A DNA stretch of 64,000 bases. It comes from Cunninghamia lanceolata (Eukaryota > Streptophyta > Pinopsida > Cupressales > Cupressaceae). Location of the stretch: contig BSBN01000849.1 of the NCBI GenBank assembly GCA_027924645.1, positions 10,620,001 to 10,684,000 of the forward strand, in the 5' to 3' direction. The notes below the pieces were generated by a model that was not told the origin of the DNA, ran no database searches, and was given only the letters and a program-made list of their open reading frames with translations. Of this stretch, positions 58,343 to 64,000 are shown piece after piece (position 1 is the first letter of the stretch; each line of letters opens with the position of its first letter). The translations under genes were made by a program, and so were the position numbers.

Positions 58343-59223
58343 TTTGGGAATCCCAAGCCTTGGGCTTGGGATTTGCTTTGGATTTCCAACCCAAAGGCTT
58401 GGAGTGCCTTTTGAACAACCACAGACGTGTTTTTCCATATTCTTCAAGATTTCACATAATTTCGTTCGTGCTAACCTTTAGATTTGCACATGTTTCAAGG
58501 TCGAACAAATCAAACACTTGGGTAATGTTAGGCTTTCTCTTAGCTATTTGACAATGTAATTTTTTTCACATTTTAACAATGTTAAGCCTTTCATCTTTAA
58601 TTTCTTTTGTTTGTCTACCTGTTTTTGGGCAAAAACCACTGTTTGGTCTTTTTTTCATTGTAAATTAACTATTCATTGAAATTTCAAAAAAATTACATAT
58701 TTAGAAACTAGACTCCATTTTACAAATATTAAAAAAAGAAAAAAATGATTTTCAATTAGTTTTCAAAATTTATAGGGGTAGCACGGCCAAAATTCTATTT
58801 TTTAGGATGTGTCCACTTTAAAAATTAGTAAAAAATTAAATATTCATCAAAAAAATATCAGAAAAATTGGGCATAAACTACATGCTATTAGCTAATTTCT
58901 CACTGAAGTGATTTTAAAAATACCAAAAAAAAGTTGACCTTTTGAGGGAGCCACAAAACATGCTATGTTATATTTTTTTGAGAGAAACAACACCAATTTC
59001 TGTGGTTCCCTCTTTTGAACCCCTTAATCTATGCCATTTTTTTTAAAAAAAATAGTAGTTTAGAAAGTAGACTTGAAGCACTATGAACATTGTTTTGGTT
59101 GCATTTCTAAATTTTGAGTGTAACTATGCTCAATTTCTCATCCAAGGCAAGTATTTTCTAATTTGAAAAAAAAAAGTGGCCACTTAAGATGCCTTTTTGG
59201 CCCCCCATCTTCTTGCACTTACC

Positions 59224-59619
59224 TAGATGGTTTCTTGTATAGCCATAAGTCTATAAATTGGAGGCTTGAGGAGTAGTTTGCATAGTGTGAGTTTGCAGGT
59301 ATTGTTATGCTGTCGGAATGCTACCAGAATTCTTCCAGAGTTGTTTACTGGTGATACTCCTATAATAAACTTGCTCTGCAAGTGTATGTAATCTTGGTAT
59401 TGGATTTGAAATACATTGAGCAGGCTTTTGGAGTGTGGGGGTTTTCACCTGAAAGGTTTTGCCCACGTATATCTGGTGTTTTGTGTCTCTTTGTTTATTT
59501 CATGATTTGAATGTGTTTCTAGAATTTCTGTGACTGTTAGATTAGATTTAAAGTTTTGCATAATTTCTTTCCTCAAGATTGGCGTAGGAAGCTGTTTCTG
59601 CTACTTTAACTTCCTTACA
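59224..59619 (+). repeat. Partial 5' LTR of the Copia element
   Basis: About 396 bases ending TTCCTTACA just before the primer-binding site. TATAAATT occurs near 59251 and AATAAAC near 59362, plausible promoter and polyadenylation signals. The LTR start (TGTTGGGAAATG, as in the 3' LTR) is missing here and was not found beside either 38603 or 1873. Confidence 0.7.
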
Positions 59620-59621
59620 AG

Positions 59622-59633
59622 TGGTATCAGGGC
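59622..59633 (+). other. Primer-binding site, initiator tRNA-Met type
   Basis: TGGTATCAGGGC follows the LTR after two bases. It matches the usual plant Copia TGGTATCAGAGC with one change. Confidence 0.8.
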
Positions 59634-59743
59634 TTGATTACCTTTGGTTTCAGTTGTGGGTTGTGGGGTTTTTTGTGCTAATCAAGGTTTGAGTGGGAGC
59701 TTGTGTAGAGGATACTTTGTGATCTTGTTGTAGGCTTTTTCAG

Positions 59744-62700
59744 ATGATAAGCACATCTGGGAGAATGGAGGTTGAAAAATTTTCTGGCACAAACTTTGAA
59801 ATGTGGAAGCTGAAGATGAAAGATCTGTTAATTGATCGGGATCTATGAGATGCGGTGGATGAAAATGTCTAGAGGCCTACGGATCCAACTTTGGCTGCAA
59901 AATATGATGTAATGGATAGAAAAGCTAAAGGTCTTATAAGACTGTGTCTTGCAAACTCAATTTTGATAAATGTCCATGAAGAATCCACTTTGAAGAAGCT
60001 TTGGAAGAAGTTGGGTAAGATATACCAAGATAAATCTTTAGTAAATAAAATTTTCTTGAGGAAGAAGTTGTATTCCTTGAGAATGGAAGATGGTGGATGA
60101 ATTTCTGAGCATCTGGAAACATTCAATATGTTGGTGACTCAGTTGACCTCAATTGGGGTGAAAATGGATGAAGAAGAAAGGTGCCAAACTTTGCTGTGTT
60201 CGCTGCCAGACTCATGGGACAGCCTAGTCATGGCCATTGGGAGCACTTCAGTCACTCTGAAGATGGAGGATGTTGTTGGTTCTCTACTCTTTGAAGAGAT
60301 GAGAAGGAAGGCCTCCCTGGCTTTGAGTGTTCAAGGAAGACCAAAAGAATGAGGCAAAGATGAGAAGCAACGTGGCCGTTCCAAGTCCAAGAATAATGGG
60401 AGATCAAAATCTCTTGGTAAGTCCAAGGCAATATGCTAGAACTGTGGCAAATCCAGACACTTCCGAAAGGAATGTAAAGAAGAGAAGAAAAAGAAGAAGA
60501 AGCAAGATTTTGATTCTGAGTATGAGAAAGAAGATGGAGATGCCTTTATTACAGCCTTGGCCACTCATGCAGATGATAATGCATGGTTGATAGACTTAGG
60601 TGCATCTTTCCACATGACTCCTAATAGAATCTGGTTTAGTAAGTATGAAAACTATGATGGTGGTAAGGTGTATTTGGGTGATAATTATTTCCTTTACATT
60701 GTTGGCCGTGGTAGTATTCATGTGAAATTTTTTGATGGTAGAGTTAGAATATTTGATGGTGTCTTGCATATTCTAGGACTAGCAAGAAATTTATTATTTG
60801 TTAGCAAGCTAATAGATGCGGGTGTGCATGTACAGTTTTCTGAAGCAAGTGTGAAAATGGTGAGGGTGCTATGGTGATAGCAAGAGGAAGCAGATTGGGT
60901 ACATTGTACCAGCTTGATGCATGCACAGTTGAGTGTCTACAGTTGAGTTGTGAAAATTAAGCTAGAAACTACTTCACTAAAAAAAGAGATGGTTTCCTCT
61001 TCTACAGATGGTCGTGGCTTCTGGGTACCCAAGTGTGCTCTGTCTACTGAATCAAAGTTGCTTGCAGAGAAGACTATGTTATGGCACTAGAGACTTGGCC
61101 ACATTGGAGAGAAGGGTTTAAAAGCCTTGAAAAATAAGAACCTTTTTGAAGGTTTGAATGATTGCAATCTCGAGTTTGATTTCTGTGAACATTGTATTTA
61201 TGGCAAACAGAACCGCGTTCAATTTTACTCATCTTCTCATAAGTCTTCATGTATTTTGGATCTAATCCATTCAAATGTATTTGGTCCTATTGATGTTGCT
61301 CCTATTGGTAAATAAGTTTATTATGTTACTTTCATTGATGATTTCAGTAGGAGGACATGGGTATATTTTTTAAAGAGTAAATCTGAAGTTTTTAGTCATT
61401 TTAAAGAGTTTAAGGCTATGGTAGAAACTCAGACTGGAAAGAAAATTCAATGTTTGAGGACTAACAATGGCGGTGAGTACTGTTCTACAGATTTTGATAG
61501 ATTCTGTATAGATTGCGGGATTAAAAGACAAAAGACAACTCCATATTCTCAGCAGAATGGAGTTACAGAAAGAATGAACAGAACGTTGATGGAGAAGGCT
61601 AGGAGCATGTTGAGTGGAGCTAGTCTAGAACAAAAGTTTTGAGCTTAAGCTATTGCCACTGCTTGTTATTTGATAAACAGATCTCCTACATTAGCGCTTG
61701 TTGATAAAATGCCTATGGAGGCGTGGTCGGGGAAAAAGCCTTCAATTAGACATCTGAGAGTTTTTGGTTGTGAGGCATATGCACACGTGCCTAAGGAGAA
61801 GAGAACAAAGTTGGATTCTAACGCTGTCAAATGTATCTTCATCGGCTACAGCTATGGTGTGAAAGAATACAAACTTTGGGACCTTGTTGCACATAAGGTA
61901 ATTTATTCCAGAAGTGTTATTTTTAGAGAAACTAAATCTTCTCCTGTTACTTTTCAGCCAGAACAGCATAAAGAAATAAAATAGAAAAAGATGTGATTCA
62001 ACTTCCTTCTATGCCTGAGGAAGTTGAATCAAGGCCCCAAGATAGACAAGAAGTTGAGGAGAGCTCATCAAGCTCTGAATCTTCAGAAGAGGAGGAAGAA
62101 GTGGAAGAACCTCCAACTCAGCTTGTTCGAAGGTCTACAAGGCATAGGCAACCACCTGAAAGGTATGGGTATTCACCTGATGATTGGAAGTGTATATTTG
62201 CTTTGAATACTAACATTGATGAACTGAGATCTATGCAAGAGGCTTTGGGTATGAATGATGCAGAGTCCTGGAAAGTTGCCATGGATGAAGAGATGGGAGC
62301 CCTTGAAAGAAATGGTACATGGGACCTTGTACCTTTCCTTGAAGGGCGTAAACCTGTTGGATGTAAATGGGTCTTTAAGAAAAGATTGGTTTAGATGGAA
62401 ATGTTGAAAAGTATAAGGCACAGTTGGTTGCGAAGGGATACTCTAAGGTTGAGGGTATTGATTACTGTGATATCTTTTCTCCTGTTACTAAAATGACATC
62501 CATTCAATTTTTATTATCTATTGCAGCAGCTTATGACGTAGAGGTTGAACAAATGGATGTGAAAACTGCTTTCCTTCATGGTGATTTGGAGAAAGAAATC
62601 TATATGACATAGCTAGAGCACTATGTGGTGAAAGGTAAAAGCAAGTTGGTTTGTAAGTTAAAGAAATCTCTGTATGGCCTTAAACAAAGTCCTAGGATGT

Positions 62701-63793
62701 GGTACCAAAAGTTTGATACTTATGTGTTGAGTTTGGGATTTGTGCGGTCTAAATCTGATCACTGTGTATATTTTAAATCTGATGGTGATCATTTCCTGGT
62801 AATTTCTTTATATGTTGATGACATTTTGTTTATTGGGAAAGGGAAAGGTCTGATTACAGAATTGAAATGTCAGCTCTCTGTGAAATTTGAAATGAAAGAT
62901 CTTGGTGCAGCAAAACACATACTTGGGATGGAGATCAGAAGAGATCATGAGAACAGAAAGCTATGGCTTGGCCAGAGTAAGTATGTTTGTTCAGTTTTGC
63001 AAAGGTTTAACATGCAAGATTGTAAACCACTTTGTGTTCCTATTACATTGGGAACAAAGCTCTCTATTTCACAATGTCCTACATCCCCATCGGAGATGGA
63101 AGACATGAGCAAAGTGCCTTACTAGAGTGCAGTTGGAAGCTTAATGTATGCTCTGGTCTGTACAAGACCAGACATTGCCCAAGTAGTGGGAGTTCTTTCT
63201 CGTTATATGTCTAATTTGGAAGAGTGCATTGGGATGCAGTTAAGAGGGTCTTCAGATATTTGCGGGGTACAACAGAGTACTCTATTTATTTTCATGGTAT
63301 AGGAGATCAACATTCCTTGAATATTCATAGTTTTGTGGATTCAAACTGGGCTGGTGATGTCGATAGCAGAAGGTCCACCAGTACATATGTTTTTACTCTT
63401 AATGGTGGTGCAATTAGTTGGATGAACAAGTAACAGGCTGTGGTTGCTTTGTCCACTATTGAGGCAGAGTACATGGCAGCTACTCATGCCTGTAAAGAAG
63501 CCATTTGGCTGAAGCATTTGTGTTTAGATATTGGATTGAAATAGAGTGCAGTTACATTTTATTGTGACAGTTAGAGTGCAATTTGCCTTGCAAAGAACCT
63601 AACTTTTCATGCCAGGACCAAACACATTGATGTTCAGTATCACTTCGTGAGAGATATGGTCGAGGATGGCAGGGTGAAGCTCGAAAAGGTAGACACTATG
63701 GAGAATGTTGCAAATACATTAACTAAGCCCATGAGCACAACAAAATTCAGGTGGTGTTCCGAGTCTATGGGCCTTTTGGCCCCTAGCAGTTGA
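59744..63793 (+). pseudogene. Copia gag-pol, broken by many stops and frameshifts
   Basis: Gag starts at 59744, has an early stop near 59847, and ends with a zinc knuckle of form C-x2-C-x4-H-x4-C near 60433 that contains a TAG. The protease motif reads IDLGAS near 60590, with Leu in place of the usual Ser after the catalytic Asp. Integrase has a GHIGEKGL/CEHCIYGK zinc segment near 61095-61210, FIDDFSR near 61330, TNNGGEY near 61460 (Asn replaces the second catalytic Asp) and NGVTERMNRTL near 61560. Reverse transcriptase keeps MDVKTAFLHGDL and the YVDD box near 62811. RNase H keeps FVDSNWAGDVDSRRS and STIEAEYMA. Stops occur throughout. The changes to the protease and integrase active sites alone would prevent activity. 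Confidence 0.92.
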
Positions 63794-63835
63794 TCCATGA
63801 TGGAGTTTTTCCCCTGGCTCTTGCAAGGTATTCGA

Positions 63836-63847
63836 CAAGTGGGAGAA
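63836..63847 (+). other. Polypurine tract of the Copia element
   Basis: CAAGTGGGAGAA directly precedes the 3' LTR start, as in most plant Copia elements. Confidence 0.75.
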
Positions 63848-64000
63848 TGTTGGGAAATGAGGTGTCTCAACCTTGCATAATTCCTGTAATAGTTATTTTT
63901 ATTTAATATTTTCCTACAGCTATTACACATTGTCATTACTTTGAAAATTAGTTTTTTAGGTGTCAAAAGATGCCCGCATGATAGTATATTATGGAAGACC
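63848..64000 (+). repeat. Start of the Copia 3' LTR
   Basis: Begins TGTTGGGAAATGAGGTG right after the polypurine tract and runs out of the window. It does not overlap the surviving 396 bases of the 5' LTR, so the two LTRs cannot be compared here. Confidence 0.8.

Larger units (their letters stand above)
38603..59223 (-). mobile_element. Element 2: inverted, probably chimeric relative of element 1
   Basis: From 59223 leftward this carries the same order as element 1: terminal arm, telomere-like array, palindrome, transposase, 359 bp satellite, GGCGCC remnant. Near 46.79 kb it loses homology to element 1. The accessory gene and its end are absent. Instead a diverged family terminus faces it at 38603, with transposase-side type subterminal sequence and a possible relic transposase start at 46326, split by a LINE. 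Both outer flanks read TAGA. The simplest reading is a chimera of two related elements joined head to head. Independent insertions with loss of ends are also possible. Confidence 0.45.
58215..59223 (-). repeat. Transposase-side terminal arm of element 2
   Basis: Inverted match of 1873-2890 over about 1 kb, ending CATCTTCTTGCACTTACC at 59223. It has lost or never had one of the two paired palindromes in full. The arm is intact at its outer edge and abuts the Copia LTR. Confidence 0.78.
59224..64000 (+). mobile_element. Copia (Ty1-like) LTR retrotransposon, 5' LTR cut, 3' LTR leaving the window
   Basis: Partial 5' LTR, primer-binding site, gag, protease, integrase, reverse transcriptase, RNase H, polypurine tract and the start of the 3' LTR follow in order. 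Integrase before reverse transcriptase marks Copia. The 5' LTR is truncated exactly where the terminus of element 2 lies. The gag start (SGRMEVEKFSGTNFEMWKLK) resembles the TNT1-94 type. Decay is heavy. Confidence 0.92.

Noticed and set aside
1873..59223. Single 57 kb transposon
   Set aside because: Flanks are TAGTG and TAGAT, while an inner terminus at 23942 is flanked by TAGTG like the left end; two elements explain the data better.

Overview
This window is nuclear DNA of a seed plant and looks gymnosperm-like. It is AT-rich, has no intact host gene that I can recognise, and is filled with nested transposable elements and satellites. The plant-type telomere motif TTTAGGG, the Copia and LINE protein families and the GT-AG introns with poly-pyrimidine tracts fix it as plant nuclear. 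The gymnosperm suggestion is inference from the style of the repeats. No rRNA, tRNA or CRISPR array was seen.

The centre of interest is a family of very large cut-and-paste-type DNA transposons whose ends begin GGGTAAGTGCAAGAAGATGG. Element 1 (1873-23942, about 22 kb) has inverted ends and is flanked by TAGTG on both sides. In order it carries: a roughly 1 kb terminal arm; 6.6 kb of degenerate telomere-like (TTTAGGG)n satellite with a roughly 470 bp higher-order period, interrupted by a foreign insert; a large CG-rich palindrome; a two-exon, roughly 991-codon DDE-like transposase gene (10378-13475, + strand, two nonsense codons); about eight copies of a 359 bp satellite; a 4 kb field of scattered GGCGCC-type motifs; a seven-exon, 482-codon accessory gene of unknown family on the opposite strand (23628-21534, one internal TAG); and a giant palindrome just inside the right end. 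The two genes are convergent, each reading inward from a palindrome-bearing end.

A second, inverted copy of the left two thirds of this element fills 46.8-59.2 kb. It has GGCGCC remnant, five 359 bp repeats, a more decayed transposase (52143-49048), the palindrome, the telomere-like array and the 1 kb terminal arm ending at 59223. On its inner side it runs into a diverged family end that starts at 38603 and has a possible relic transposase start at 46326. The outer flanks of 38603 and 59223 both read TAGA, so 38603-59223 may behave as one chimeric element. A nearly full-length LINE (39785-46175) sits inside it between perfect 18 bp target duplications.

Between the two large elements (23.9-38.6 kb) lie old retroelement debris: an exon-like ORF, a retroelement ORF with a LINE-like tail, an inverted Copia gag/integrase relic, and LTR-like DNA with short tandem motifs. 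The right end of the window (59224-64000) is a Copia element in protease-integrase-RT-RNase H order. Its 5' LTR is cut exactly at the end of the large transposon, and its 3' LTR runs out of the window. All coding regions are decayed, mostly by C-to-T or G-to-A changes, as expected of methylated and silenced repeats.
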